Shown here one piece after another: positions 1 through 8,925 of a stretch of DNA of 64,000 bases. The position numbers were made by a program, and so were the translations under genes. The notes under the pieces were generated by a model. The model did no database searches. It saw nothing but the letters and a program-made list of their open reading frames with translations, and had not been told where the DNA came from. Within the stretch, counting starts at the first letter, position 1. Every line of letters begins with the position of its first letter. The stretch covers positions 248,001 to 312,000 of the forward strand of contig NZ_JAJUXK010000005.1 in NCBI RefSeq assembly GCF_021390335.1. The letters are read 5' to 3'. Source of the stretch: Dyadobacter sp. CY343. GTDB lineage: Bacteria; Bacteroidota; Bacteroidia; Cytophagales; Spirosomataceae.

Positions 1-1
1 G

Positions 2-208
2 CATCACCCTAGCTACGATCCGCCCCTCAACCATTTAAAAGATATTGTCACCAATGCGCAGGTATTTTTCAAAAAGTGGGGAGTTTGGCCGATGGAAGGG
101 TGGCTCAGAAAATTCGAAACTGCGGGCTTTATCCAATGGAAGGGTGAAGATATTACGATTTTGAGACTACCTGATCCGGAAGAAATCGCTGCGGCATTAA
201 AACCCTGA
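2..208 (+). CDS. C-terminal end of an unidentified protein (5' truncated by window edge)
   Basis: An open frame enters from the left edge and ends at TGA 206-208, giving the last 68 residues of a protein whose start lies outside the window. The visible part is rich in Trp and Phe (KKWGVWPMEGWLRKFETAGF) and ends in a charged tail. The pattern of an aromatic helix followed by a short 'GF..W' strand resembles the end of SAM-dependent methyltransferases, but this is a guess from 68 residues. It converges on the glycosyltransferase at 212 with only 3 nt between the two stops, so no terminator separates them. Confidence 0.6.
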   Translation, partial: HHPSYDPPLNHLKDIVTNAQVFFKKWGVWPMEGWLRKFETAGFIQWKGEDITILRLPDPEEIAAALKP

Positions 209-211
209 TTT

Positions 212-1276
212 TTATTTTGCGTTAAACAGCTTTCTCCATTGATCGTGCAGCGCCCAGGCGATATCTGTTAATGCATTTGGATTGATAACGCCCTTCCAGC
301 GGTCGGGCGGCAGGTTTGCTGCTTTTGTAAATAAATCGCCCCAGTTGGCACCTGACAGTTCGTTTCCTGCAATCACCACTGCCATATTGTTCTCTTCCAG
401 CAATTTCGCCTTGTGCAGCTGCTCGTCAAACGGCCTTTTTTCATAAATACATATAAATCTTTTGTTCAGATCAGCCATTTCCATAACTGTATTATGCCCT
501 GCATTGCCGATCACAGTTTCGCAGGAAAGCAGTATTTCAGCTGGATTTTCGAGGTTTCCGTGCGATACTACATTCCTGTAATCGTCCGAGACAGGCTGCG
601 CCATTTTTCCGATAATATGAAATGTTTTTTCAGGAAATTCAATCGCAAGCATTTCAATTAGTTGCCGGCCAATGGACGTACCGCCTGTTCCGGTCATCAC
701 AGCAACAGTATTCGCATCGGTCGGCCGATCAATCTGCATTCCCTGAAATCTCGAAAAACCCCCCGAATAAAAAGTCTTTGCTTCCACCCAATCGGAATCC
801 GATCTATTCATTAAGGCAGCCGGGGAAGGGGCGATGAGCATTTGTGCACTTTGGTATGCATTCAAATGCGGAATGTCATTCCTGTTCCCGTTCTGCCGGA
901 TCACCAATGCAGGAATGCCGCAGACTGCCGCCAGCATCGTCACTTCTACGGAAACGTCCACAACCAACAATACCGGAAACTGTTTTTTGAAGAAGTCAGT
1001 GATCACCGCCGATCGATCGGTCAACCCCTTTACATTCAGCGGCGCGTAGTGCAGGAAGTCAAGTGCTGCCAGTTGTGAAAATTCGTCTTCGTCCCGAGCA
1101 ACGTCCGACGGAAGGTGGTAACAAGTAATATGCGGAGGTATCAGGCCGGTGAATGCATGCAGCCCGCTCCCGAGGAAGCTCACATTCGCTTCCCCGAGCT
1201 GACTGGCAATCGCAATGGCCCGCATCACATGTCCCGAACCGTGATGGTGTACGTAAAATGCAAAGTTAGGCCGCAT
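212..1276 (-). CDS. GT28/MurG-like glycosyltransferase
   Basis: A 354-residue cytoplasmic glycosyltransferase of the GT-B fold. The N-terminus carries a His/Gly-rich loop (HHHGSGHVMRA, about residues 10-20) in the place where MurG-type enzymes have their glycine-rich acceptor loop. The C-terminal half has the nucleotide-sugar-binding pattern typical of the GT28 C-domain (GTGGTSIG near 195-202; IGNAGHNTVMEMADL near 257-271, where an invariant GxG and a Glu hold the donor). There is no signal peptide or transmembrane helix. Its start overlaps the end of the upstream GT4 gene by 11 nt, so the two are translated as one unit. Donor and acceptor cannot be read from sequence. It probably acts with the other sugar transferases of this island rather than in peptidoglycan synthesis, because no mur or fts genes are nearby. 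Confidence 0.85.
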   Translation of the reverse strand: MRPNFAFYVHHHGSGHVMRAIAIASQLGEANVSFLGSGLHAFTGLIPPHITCYHLPSDVARDEDEFSQLAALDFLHYAPLNVKGLTDRSAVITDFFKKQFPVLLVVDVSVEVTMLAAVCGIPALVIRQNGNRNDIPHLNAYQSAQMLIAPSPAALMNRSDSDWVEAKTFYSGGFSRFQGMQIDRPTDANTVAVMTGTGGTSIGRQLIEMLAIEFPEKTFHIIGKMAQPVSDDYRNVVSHGNLENPAEILLSCETVIGNAGHNTVMEMADLNKRFICIYEKRPFDEQLHKAKLLEENNMAVVIAGNELSGANWGDLFTKAANLPPDRWKGVINPNALTDIAWALHDQWRKLFNAK

Positions 1277-2363
1277 TCGAGCGTATTTTCATAGGAGCTG
1301 CTTGTGCTGCGGCTTCTGCTAATACCCGCTCGTAGGCATCCGTCATACTCTCAACGTCGAGGTAACGGACTGCCTTTTCGCGGCAATCCTGGCGGTTTAA
1401 TGCAGCTGCTTTATGAATGCATCCCGCAAGTTCCTGAACATCCTCACCCAGCGACAGACTGCCCGTTTTGGCACACAACAACTCAGGAAGCGCACCCCGG
1501 CCTATTCCTGCTACCGGCGTTCCGCATGCGAGCGATTCGGCGATAACTAGTCCGAACGGTTCGTCCCAGCAGGGCGTGATCAGACTTACCTGCGCATTGC
1601 CTATCAGTTCGTTGAGTTTTTCGTGATTACAATGTCCCACCAGTTCGATCGAATCGTCGATCAGGGGTAGTATTTTTTCTTCGTAATAAAATTTATCACT
1701 GATAGCGCCTGCCACTTTCATCTTTTTACCGGCTGCTTTCGCTGCCTGAATAGCAATATGAAGCCCTTTATCGGGATGAATGCGACCGAACCACATGATA
1801 TAGTCGCCAGCGTTTTCGGGATAGAAATCCCATTTCTCGAGATCGACACCATTCGGGATCACTTCGCAATTCGGCGCGTAATCTTTCCAATTTCTTGCAT
1901 TCGCATTCGATACCGTTACGTATTTGATCTTCTCATAATCCTGTTCGCGGCGAATCGCCCTTTTCAGTTCGAAAATCGGCGGCGTGTGCAGTACCGTGAC
2001 CATAGGTGTATTTAAAAGTCCCGCCATCATGATCGGGACGTAATTAAGACTATTGTTGAAGATCACGTCCAACCCCTCGCTGTCGATATCCTGCATCACT
2101 TCCACATAGGCGTGATGCGTGGAGATAAACTCCATACTGAGCTCGCGGGATGTGAATTTAGAAGAGACGATCGGCTTGTATCCCGCTTCAAACATAATCG
2201 GCCTGACATTCAGAATAGGGTCGGAAGAGGCGCTGGCGTATAGTAACACATCGTGGCCACGGGACAATAATCGTTGACAAATATCATAAGTAAAGGCTTC
2301 AAGTCCTCCCATAAAGGGTTTGGCAATGGGGTATTTCAAATGCGCAATTATTCCGATTCTCAT
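1266..2363 (-). CDS. Family 4 glycosyltransferase
   Basis: A 365-residue retaining GT-B glycosyltransferase. The N-domain begins with the GT4 signature of a Gly-rich acceptor loop (RIGIIAHLKYPIAKPFMGGLE). The C-domain has 'MWFGRIHPDKGLHIAIQAAK' (donor-phosphate binding, about 190-210) and the E-x7-E motif in 'DEPFGLVIAESLACGTPVAG' (about 268-287). The family moves a nucleotide-activated sugar onto sugar, lipid or small-molecule acceptors in the cytoplasm. ATG 2363 is followed at once by the conserved beta strand, so the start is firm. It is translationally coupled to the GT28-like gene (11-nt overlap), and the FAD/Rieske gene ends 33 nt upstream, so the three may form one transcript. Confidence 0.88.
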   Translation of the reverse strand: MRIGIIAHLKYPIAKPFMGGLEAFTYDICQRLLSRGHDVLLYASASSDPILNVRPIMFEAGYKPIVSSKFTSRELSMEFISTHHAYVEVMQDIDSEGLDVIFNNSLNYVPIMMAGLLNTPMVTVLHTPPIFELKRAIRREQDYEKIKYVTVSNANARNWKDYAPNCEVIPNGVDLEKWDFYPENAGDYIMWFGRIHPDKGLHIAIQAAKAAGKKMKVAGAISDKFYYEEKILPLIDDSIELVGHCNHEKLNELIGNAQVSLITPCWDEPFGLVIAESLACGTPVAGIGRGALPELLCAKTGSLSLGEDVQELAGCIHKAAALNRQDCREKAVRYLDVESMTDAYERVLAEAAAQAAPMKIRSNAA

Positions 2364-2396
2364 AGATTGATTTATGTGTTGATGAAGAAAGATGTT

Positions 2397-4013
2397 CTAT
2401 TGGTTCTGCGTATTGATATTCACTTTTTCCAGATTTTCTCTCGCAGGTCCCGTCAACACAACTCCATCTGTATCAAATCTCGCCCCGTGACATGGGCAAT
2501 CCCAACTTTTTTCGGCATTGTTCCAGTTCACGATGCAGTGCGTATGTGTGCACACAGGATTCAATGCACTTACCCTGCCATTCTGATCTTTATAAATAGC
2601 CAGCTTCTGATCATCAAACTCGACGATCTGCCCGCTATTAGCTGGTATTTCAGAAATCGATTTGATTTCCTCTATCCCGAAACGGTCACCTATAAACCGC
2701 GCCGCTACGTCTGCATTCTCTTTCACAAATTCAGTGAAACCTGCGATGGGCTTAATGCGCCCCGGGCTGTACAAGTCTTCGTCGACGCTTTGCCCGTGCA
2801 ATATCAAATCGCTGATCACCATCGCTGAAACCGTTCCAAGGATCATGCCGTTTCCGTTGAACCCGGTGGCCGTATAAATCCCCGAAGAAGCGCCGGGCAG
2901 CTGACCAATGTAAGGAAGTCCGTCGGAGGGAACGTAGTACTGCGCCGACCATCGCGCGACCACTTCTTCCACCTGATAACATTGTTTTGTATATTCGATT
3001 AAATCGGCAAATGACTGTTCAGGATCTCCGTGCGCCGTTTTATGATCGTGCCCGCCGACTACGAGATATTGCTGACCGTCGGTAGTATGTGTACGGAAAT
3101 AGTGGTAAGGCTCCTGCATATCATAGATGAGTGCGTCAGGATAAGCTCCGTCGGCCAGGGTTGCGGCGATCACGTAGCTTCGGTAGGGTGCATTCCTAAA
3201 ATGCAGGACATTTACCCCGCCCGGCGGAATGTGGGTTGCGTACACCACCGTTTTTGCCTTGATCTGCTTATCTGCCGACTTCGCCACGTGGTGGCCGTCC
3301 TCGGAATCCACTCCTTCAATAAGCGTATCATTAATAACGACGCCTCCTTTTTCTACAAAATGCTTTTGCAGGGCACTGATATACTTTAATGGGTGAAATT
3401 GTGCCTGTCTGTCGAAAACAACAGCTTTTTGGTAAGGAACCGGAGCGGGCGCGTGTTCTGCGATCTTCGCACTTACACCTGCACTTAATGCACTTTCAAA
3501 AAGTGTGTTCAGTTCGTCTGTTTCCTGATCGGTTTCAGAATAGACGTAACCGTTTTTCCACTCAAAATCACATTCTATATTGTATTTCTGTACCAAACGA
3601 TCGATCATAGCTACCGAGCGGGCAATCGATTCTGCAAACTGTACGGCGGCTTCTTTTCCGAAGTCCTTTTCCACCTCATCATAAGTGGTATCGGCAAATG
3701 TGTTGATGTGCGCGCTTGTGCCGCCTGTCGTTCCGAAGCCGGGACTATGTGCATCTACGATCACACATTTCTTTCCGCCTTCCTGTAATAGCAGCGCCGT
3801 GGTAAGCCCCGTAATGCCTGCACCTACGATCAGCGTATCGTAGAGGGTAGAAGGGTCAAATTCCCCATATTCACCCGGCGTGCCCGCACTTTTCTGCCAT
3901 AAACTTTCTTGAAAACCATCCCGGTGAAACGGCTTATTAATTATACCATTACCGTCAAATAAACTGCTGTTGTTTTCCATGCTGATGTTTGTTGATGCTG
4001 ATAATTCGTGCAC
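2397..4013 (-). CDS. FAD-dependent oxidoreductase with C-terminal Rieske [2Fe-2S] domain
   Basis: A 538-residue two-domain redox protein. Residues about 58-90 hold a Rossmann FAD-binding motif (LIVGAGITGLTTALLL, ending in an acidic 'VDA') of the DadA/glycine-oxidase (DAO) family. The C-terminal 100 residues are a Rieske domain with CxH at 488-490 and CxxH at 506-509, separated by 15 residues, which supplies the two Cys and two His ligands of a [2Fe-2S] cluster. The fusion is known in many bacteria but its substrate is generally not established. There is no signal peptide, so it should be cytosolic. It is divergent from glgX and upstream of two glycosyltransferase genes. An amine or N-methyl group on a small molecule or glycan precursor would be the family-typical substrate, but that is inference. 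Confidence 0.9.
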   Translation of the reverse strand: MHELSASTNISMENNSSLFDGNGIINKPFHRDGFQESLWQKSAGTPGEYGEFDPSTLYDTLIVGAGITGLTTALLLQEGGKKCVIVDAHSPGFGTTGGTSAHINTFADTTYDEVEKDFGKEAAVQFAESIARSVAMIDRLVQKYNIECDFEWKNGYVYSETDQETDELNTLFESALSAGVSAKIAEHAPAPVPYQKAVVFDRQAQFHPLKYISALQKHFVEKGGVVINDTLIEGVDSEDGHHVAKSADKQIKAKTVVYATHIPPGGVNVLHFRNAPYRSYVIAATLADGAYPDALIYDMQEPYHYFRTHTTDGQQYLVVGGHDHKTAHGDPEQSFADLIEYTKQCYQVEEVVARWSAQYYVPSDGLPYIGQLPGASSGIYTATGFNGNGMILGTVSAMVISDLILHGQSVDEDLYSPGRIKPIAGFTEFVKENADVAARFIGDRFGIEEIKSISEIPANSGQIVEFDDQKLAIYKDQNGRVSALNPVCTHTHCIVNWNNAEKSWDCPCHGARFDTDGVVLTGPARENLEKVNINTQNQ

Positions 4014-4190
4014 TCCTATTCAAATATTATACCTGCGTTTTGAGCGGTAATAGCTGACCAGATTGGGGAAAAGGCGGTTTTTGTTGCCTGGCAAAGTTTT
4101 TGATAGGCCGCGGCTGCCAGTGTTATAGTGGCGTATAGTCCCTGTGACAACCGGCATTTAGCTTTATTCTCACCAACGTAATTTAAAAGG

Positions 4191-6362
4191 ATGCATATTA
4201 TTAGAAATGAAGTGCTCGAGTCGCCGGATTCCATGAATCTGGATTTACGTCCCGGATCGTCGTACCCGCTGGGCGCTACCTGGGACGGGGAGGGGGTTAA
4301 TTTTGCGGTGTTCTCTGAGAATGCCACCAAGGTGGAACTCTGCCTTTTTGAAGGACCGGAAGCCGAGGCGGAAAACGTGAAGATTGAGATTGAGGAGGTT
4401 ACACACCATATCTGGCATGTGTATGTGCCCGGACTGGAACCGGGACAGTTATATGGATACCGCATGCACGGACCTTACGAACCTGAAAATGGGCACAGGT
4501 TTAACCCCAATAAACTGCTGATCGATCCCTACGCAAAAGCATTGTCTTCTACGATTAAATGGGACGATTCACTGTTTAGTTACGAGATCGGGAACGAGCA
4601 GCAGGACCTGTCTTTCAGTGAGACAGACAGTGCGGCTTTTATCCCGAAATCGGTTGTGACAGATCCGAATTTCGATTGGGAAGACGATGAGTTGCCCCGC
4701 ATCCCTTACCACGACACGATCCTTTATGAAGCGCATGTGAAAGGATTTTCCAGGTTGAATCCACATATTCCCGAAGATTTGCAGGGCACATTCGCCGGGA
4801 TCGCACATCCGGCCAGCATTCAATACCTGAAAGAACTGGGGATCACTGCATTGGAATTGCTCCCGATACATCACTATGCTGCCGACAGGCATTTGCAGGA
4901 AAAGGGACTGACCAATTATTGGGGTTACAATACGCTGGCTTTTTTCGCGCCCGATGTCAGGTACAGCAGCGGCGGGACGTTGGGCGGACAGGTGACGGAC
5001 TTCAAGAATATGGTCAAAGCGCTGCACAAGGCCGGTATCGAGGTGATTCTGGATGTGGTGTACAATCACACGGCCGAGGGTAACCAGATGGGCCCGACGC
5101 TCTCCTTCCGGGGGATTGATAATGCGTCGTACTACCGGCTCAGTCAGGAAGATCCCCGGTATTATATGGACTACACCGGGACGGGCAATACCCTCAATAC
5201 CAGGCTTCCAAATGTGCTCGCACTGATCATGGACAGCCTGCGGTACTGGATCACCGAAATGCATGTGGACGGTTTCAGGTTCGACCTGGCCTCCTCACTT
5301 GCACGAACACTCCACGATACAGACACGCTGAGCTCATTTTTCAATATCATTCACCAGGATCCGGTTATCTCTCAGGTAAAGCTCATCGCCGAACCCTGGG
5401 ATATTCATGAAGACGGATATATGGTAGGCAAGTTTCCGGCCGGCTGGGCAGAGTGGAACGGAATGTACCGCGATTGTGTGAGAGACTACTGGCGCGGTGG
5501 CGAAAGTAAGCTCCGTGAGTTTGCGCAGCGATTTACAGGCAGTCCCGACCTGTACCAGGGCGGATACCGAAGCCCAATGGCAAGTATCAATTTAATCACC
5601 GCTCACGACGGTTTCACCCTGCACGATCTCGTTAGCTACAACGAAAAGCACAACGAGGCGAACGGGGAGGATAATAACGACGGTGCCAATGACAATAACT
5701 CCTGGAACTGCGGCGTGGAAGGACCGACCGACGATCCAGGTATCAACGCATTGCGGGATGAGCAGAAGCGGAATATGCTGACCACACTTTTCCTGTCTCA
5801 GGGTGTGCCTATGCTCGTGGCCGGCGATGAATTTAGCCGGACACAGGGTGGTAATAACAATGCCTATTGTCAGGATAATGAGATTTCCTGGCTCGATTGG
5901 GAAAATGTGGATACAGAACTGCTGGAATTCGCAAAAGGTATTATCTGGTTTTGTAAAGAACACCCGTCCTTCCGCCGGCGCCGGTGGTTCCAGGGGTTGC
6001 CGGTTACGGGTTCCGACATCGAGGATATCCGCTGGTATTTGCCGGAAGGCGAACTGATGCCAGAGGAAAGTTGGGAAGTGGACAATGCCAAATCACTGGG
6101 CGTTTATCTGAACGGGAAGGGTATCAGGTGTGTGAACTATGACGGCAGGAGGCTGACAGACGACAGTTTTTACATTATTTTCAATGCCCACGACGAAGCC
6201 CTCGAATACGTGCTGCCTCCCGACAGGTGCGGAAAGCCGTGGCACAAAGTGATCGATACGAGCGATGGATTCATCGGTGAAGATGGAGAATCCTTTGCGC
6301 AGGGAAGTAGCATTACCGTACAGGACCGTTCTGTATTGGTACTAAAATGCCGGGAGGATTGA
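4191..6362 (+). CDS. glgX: Glycogen debranching enzyme GlgX (isoamylase type)
   Basis: A 723-residue GH13 enzyme that hydrolyses alpha-1,6 branch points in glycogen limit dextrins. The N-terminal CBM48-like domain (about 15-120) has 'SYPLGATWDGEGVNFAVFSENA' and 'YGYRMHGPYEP'. The barrel has 'VILDVVYNHTAEG', the nucleophile in 'VDGFRFDLA' (Asp about 365), the acid/base in 'LIAEPWD' (Glu about 401) and the third carboxylate in 'TAHDGFTL' (Asp about 473). The 'NEANGEDNNDGANDNNSWN' loop is typical of GlgX. Length fits the family. The listed ATG follows AAAAGG closely; an internal ATG at 4233, just before the conserved region, is the alternative start. No other glycogen genes are nearby, which suggests it serves the adjacent sugar-transfer island or is a stand-alone stress gene. 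Confidence 0.93.
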   Translation: MHIIRNEVLESPDSMNLDLRPGSSYPLGATWDGEGVNFAVFSENATKVELCLFEGPEAEAENVKIEIEEVTHHIWHVYVPGLEPGQLYGYRMHGPYEPENGHRFNPNKLLIDPYAKALSSTIKWDDSLFSYEIGNEQQDLSFSETDSAAFIPKSVVTDPNFDWEDDELPRIPYHDTILYEAHVKGFSRLNPHIPEDLQGTFAGIAHPASIQYLKELGITALELLPIHHYAADRHLQEKGLTNYWGYNTLAFFAPDVRYSSGGTLGGQVTDFKNMVKALHKAGIEVILDVVYNHTAEGNQMGPTLSFRGIDNASYYRLSQEDPRYYMDYTGTGNTLNTRLPNVLALIMDSLRYWITEMHVDGFRFDLASSLARTLHDTDTLSSFFNIIHQDPVISQVKLIAEPWDIHEDGYMVGKFPAGWAEWNGMYRDCVRDYWRGGESKLREFAQRFTGSPDLYQGGYRSPMASINLITAHDGFTLHDLVSYNEKHNEANGEDNNDGANDNNSWNCGVEGPTDDPGINALRDEQKRNMLTTLFLSQGVPMLVAGDEFSRTQGGNNNAYCQDNEISWLDWENVDTELLEFAKGIIWFCKEHPSFRRRRWFQGLPVTGSDIEDIRWYLPEGELMPEESWEVDNAKSLGVYLNGKGIRCVNYDGRRLTDDSFYIIFNAHDEALEYVLPPDRCGKPWHKVIDTSDGFIGEDGESFAQGSSITVQDRSVLVLKCRED

Positions 6363-6414
6363 CCCCGGTGGAACGATTTTGTTATAGCCCTAAAACTCAC
6401 CAAAACAACAAATT

Positions 6415-6594
6415 ATGAAAACGTTAGTAAAAGTAGTATCAATGGTTAGTCTGAGCATGCTTTTAAGCCTTGCAGCCTGTACCAGCAAGACAAATGAAGA
6501 AGGAGCAGGTATGGATTCTACCGAAATGGATAATACAGAATCGGGTATGGGAGTCGATACAATGGCAACCGACACAACCAGCAGACCTTTATAA
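6415..6594 (+). CDS. Small lipoprotein, 59 aa
   Basis: A 59-codon gene. It begins with a Lys-containing n-region, a hydrophobic stretch and a lipobox LAAC (Cys at residue 22), followed by a short, acidic, Thr/Met/Asp-rich tail (KTNEEGAGMDSTEMDN and a similar run to the end). The mature peptide would be only about 38 residues, apparently disordered and anchored in the membrane by its lipidated Cys. It starts 52 nt after glgX and is followed 14 nt later by a strong rho-independent terminator, which supports a real transcription unit. Small lipoproteins of this composition are common in Cytophagales near stress genes; no function is established. Confidence 0.72.
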   Translation: MKTLVKVVSMVSLSMLLSLAACTSKTNEEGAGMDSTEMDNTESGMGVDTMATDTTSRPL

Positions 6595-6608
6595 GAACCA
6601 GTACCAGG

Positions 6609-6668
6609 AGCATATTCAGCCGCGAAACTTCCGTGTGAAGTATCAGGCTGAATATGCTTTTTTATTTA
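6609..6668 (+). terminator. Rho-independent terminator
   Basis: A perfect 13-bp inverted repeat (AGCATATTCAGCC at 6609-6621, its complement at 6646-6658) with a 24-nt loop is followed by a T-rich run (TTTTTTATTTAT). It lies 14 nt after the stop of the small lipoprotein gene and should end that transcript, and glgX if the two are co-transcribed. Confidence 0.85.
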
Positions 6669-6698
6669 TGTGAATTGATAACCAATCTATTTGCAGCT

Positions 6699-6947
6699 AT
6701 GAAAATCGGGGAGAAGCTTTTAAAACTTTTAAGCAAAAAATACGAACCGGAACAGATGCTGGATCGAAGGTTTGAACGCTATGATATCAGTTTTAAAACC
6801 GATTCCGAAGGCAACCCTATTCTGTTATTTATCGGTGAAAGAGGTGTTGACGGAAATATCCGGGGCGAAAGATTTGTAAGGGTACTTGTGCGGGACAGGG
6901 ACGGGAAGCTTTTGAAAGACCATTGGGATGCAAAAGGCAAGACGTAA
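6699..6947 (+). CDS. Hypothetical protein, 82 aa
   Basis: A short soluble protein with no family I recognise. It has a basic N-terminus (MKIGEKLLKLLSKKYEPEQ), two predicted strands around 'ISFKTDSEGNPILLFIGERG', then 'RFVRVLVRDRDGKLLKDHWDAKGKT'. The regular pattern of strands, a conserved-looking GERG turn and the uniform charge distribution look like a real small fold. A longer reading frame opens at 6654, but that start lies inside the terminator stem, so ATG 6699 is preferred. It converges with the GT9 gene, with 5 nt between the stops. Confidence 0.6.
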   Translation: MKIGEKLLKLLSKKYEPEQMLDRRFERYDISFKTDSEGNPILLFIGERGVDGNIRGERFVRVLVRDRDGKLLKDHWDAKGKT

Positions 6948-6952
6948 ATCGC

Positions 6953-7948
6953 TTATTTATTCGTCAGATCCGGCAGAAGTGAATTTAGCGAGGCCAGCAC
7001 ATAGTCCATATCGGGTTCGCGCAGCCAGTCAATGGTTTGATGTAAGTTTGTATTCAATGGCCCCCAGCGCTCGGGCTCTCCATCCATACTGATTACAATG
7101 CTGGGCGTGCGGGTAGCAGCCGCAATATGAGAAACGCCGGTACAGTTGCTGATGAGCAATTTTGATTCCTTCAAAAGTTGCGCGATTTCACCCAATCCCG
7201 TTTTTCCAGTGAGGTCTAGCGCGGGGTATTCCATTAGTTCCAATACCTTTGAGGTGATCTCAGCTTCCTCTTTTGTTCCTGTCACCACAACCTTATAACC
7301 TTTTCCTGCACAAATATCAGCTGCACACGCAAAGTGCGAGGGTGGCCACTGCCGCCAGGAGCCACGGCTTCCCGGATGAATACAAACAAATTGCTCCCGC
7401 TGCCAGAAAGACACCGATTCGTTTAAATGCTTCGCTTCGGATTCACTAACCGGAAATTCCAGCTCAGTACCTTGTGAAGGAATACCCAGGTTTTCCAGCA
7501 TTTTCAAGTGGCGCTCTATCTCTGAGATTCCGGTCGGATATTCGAGATAGTGATCACTGTTCCGATAGTTACCTTGGCTGTGGAAACCGGCTACGGGTCC
7601 GGCCCCGAGATTTTCAAGCATTTCATTCACAATATTTCCATTTCCCTGCATTTGCAGGATCAAATCGAATGCTTCCGCCTGCATTTGCGTTTTAAATGCA
7701 TTCCATGCATTGTCGTCCACAACTTGTTCCGGGAGACCTTCATAGGCTGGAAAATGAATAAACTGATCTATATAGTTCGAAAATCTGGCGCAAAAGGAGC
7801 TTGCCCAGGGCAGACCTAATAAGGTAATTTCGGCATTTGGATAGCTGTGGCGCAAAGCACGGAGCGCAGGAACCGAGCATAGCATATCGCCGAGCTGCAA
7901 TGCCCGGAAGACGGCAATTTTTCTCGTGGTGGCTACCGGAAATTTCAT
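6953..7948 (-). CDS. Family 9 glycosyltransferase (heptosyltransferase-like)
   Basis: A 331-residue GT-B enzyme of family 9, whose characterised members add L,D-heptose to lipopolysaccharide inner core. N-terminal 'IAVFRALQLGDMLCSVPALRALRHSYPNAEITLLG' (about 10-45) is the family signature, with the catalytic Asp in GDM. 'CIHPGSRGSWRQWPPSHFA' (about 188-206) is the phosphate-binding HPG motif. 'LISNCTGVSHIAAATRTPSI' (about 262-281) is the donor-binding region, in which most members have NDTG and here it is NCTG. It is the last gene of a three-gene unit with the GT2 and carbamoyltransferase genes; its ATG overlaps the GT2 stop by 4 nt. The acceptor is unknown, and other LPS-core genes are missing here, so a role in a dedicated glycoside is as likely as LPS. 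Confidence 0.88.
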   Translation of the reverse strand: MKFPVATTRKIAVFRALQLGDMLCSVPALRALRHSYPNAEITLLGLPWASSFCARFSNYIDQFIHFPAYEGLPEQVVDDNAWNAFKTQMQAEAFDLILQMQGNGNIVNEMLENLGAGPVAGFHSQGNYRNSDHYLEYPTGISEIERHLKMLENLGIPSQGTELEFPVSESEAKHLNESVSFWQREQFVCIHPGSRGSWRQWPPSHFACAADICAGKGYKVVVTGTKEEAEITSKVLELMEYPALDLTGKTGLGEIAQLLKESKLLISNCTGVSHIAAATRTPSIVISMDGEPERWGPLNTNLHQTIDWLREPDMDYVLASLNSLLPDLTNK

Positions 7949-8925
7949 AGGAAAAAAACTTTATAACGCAATGCGCCGCGCAGTGTCCAGTACACCGACA
8001 GATAGGGTATTAGTACCGAGGTAACAACCATTTCCAACCGGTGCTGCAATGAAGGATCGGTTCCCCTGAGTCTTTTAACCATAAAACTAACCACTGCAAA
8101 CAGCCAGCTCAGAAGCGCAAGAGATAAGACCAGCGGTGCTTTCACAATCATCGCAAAAATGGCCACAATACTCGCCAGGATGATCACATAGTAATTCCAG
8201 ACTGGCCCATTTGCTATTCGTTTTCTGTAAAAATCAGGGTGTTTTTTAAACAAAAGTGCATTGAACATACTCTTTTGCTGATCGCGCAGGCTAGATCCCC
8301 AGGAAGTTTTACGCACCGGGTGACAAACCATAGCCTCCTGAATCTGTATAATAGGAACCTCATTTTCCAGCAACCTGAATTGCAGATCAGAGTCCTCGCG
8401 CCAGGCTACCGGAAAATCCTCGTCAAACCCTTTGACCCGTTCCAATGCAGCGCGCGTACAGGCGCAGTTGGCTGTGATGAACTCTGCGGTAGACAAATGC
8501 GAAACGTTCTTCTCGTAGTCTGTGGGCTTTTCGGGAACCGGAACTTCCACTTTGCCGGTGAATGCGATTACTTCCTTTAGGCTATGCATGTAGCTATGCC
8601 AAAGTCCGGCCAGCCAGCCGGGTGAGGGAATGCAATCGTCGTCCGTAAATGCCACCAGTTCGCCGGTACTGTGTTTCCATCCATAATTTCGCGCCGCCGC
8701 CGGGCCGCGCTTTTTTTCAAGTGCATGAAAATAAACCGGAAAGTGAGGGTATTCGCTTTTCATACGGTTCACAAGTGACTCAGTCGCCGGATCCGGTCCG
8801 TCCGAAACTACATTAACATCGAACGAAAAGTCCGGGCAATGCTGTGCCGCAATTGCTTTCAGGCAATTTTGCAGCAGCGCCGGGCGACGGAACGTAGGAA
8901 TCACCACACTCACATTCGCAGCCAT
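7945..8925 (-). CDS. Family 2 glycosyltransferase with C-terminal membrane segments
   Basis: A 326-residue GT-A transferase. It has the GT2 entry motif (VSVVIPTFRRPALLQNCLKAI, about 5-25), 'SDGPDP' and a DxD-type metal site in 'FTDDDCIPSPGWL' (about 93-105). 'VKGFDEDFPVAWREDSDLQFRL' (about 166-187) provides the acceptor-side ED motif. Two hydrophobic helices follow at about 247-290 (YVIILASIVAIFAMIV; LSLALLSWLFAVVSFMV), so it sits on the inner membrane and probably uses a lipid-linked acceptor. Its ATG shares one base with the stop of the carbamoyltransferase (TAATG), and its own stop overlaps the GT9 start, so the three products are probably made in fixed ratio. Confidence 0.9.
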   Translation of the reverse strand: MAANVSVVIPTFRRPALLQNCLKAIAAQHCPDFSFDVNVVSDGPDPATESLVNRMKSEYPHFPVYFHALEKKRGPAAARNYGWKHSTGELVAFTDDDCIPSPGWLAGLWHSYMHSLKEVIAFTGKVEVPVPEKPTDYEKNVSHLSTAEFITANCACTRAALERVKGFDEDFPVAWREDSDLQFRLLENEVPIIQIQEAMVCHPVRKTSWGSSLRDQQKSMFNALLFKKHPDFYRKRIANGPVWNYYVIILASIVAIFAMIVKAPLVLSLALLSWLFAVVSFMVKRLRGTDPSLQHRLEMVVTSVLIPYLSVYWTLRGALRYKVFFL

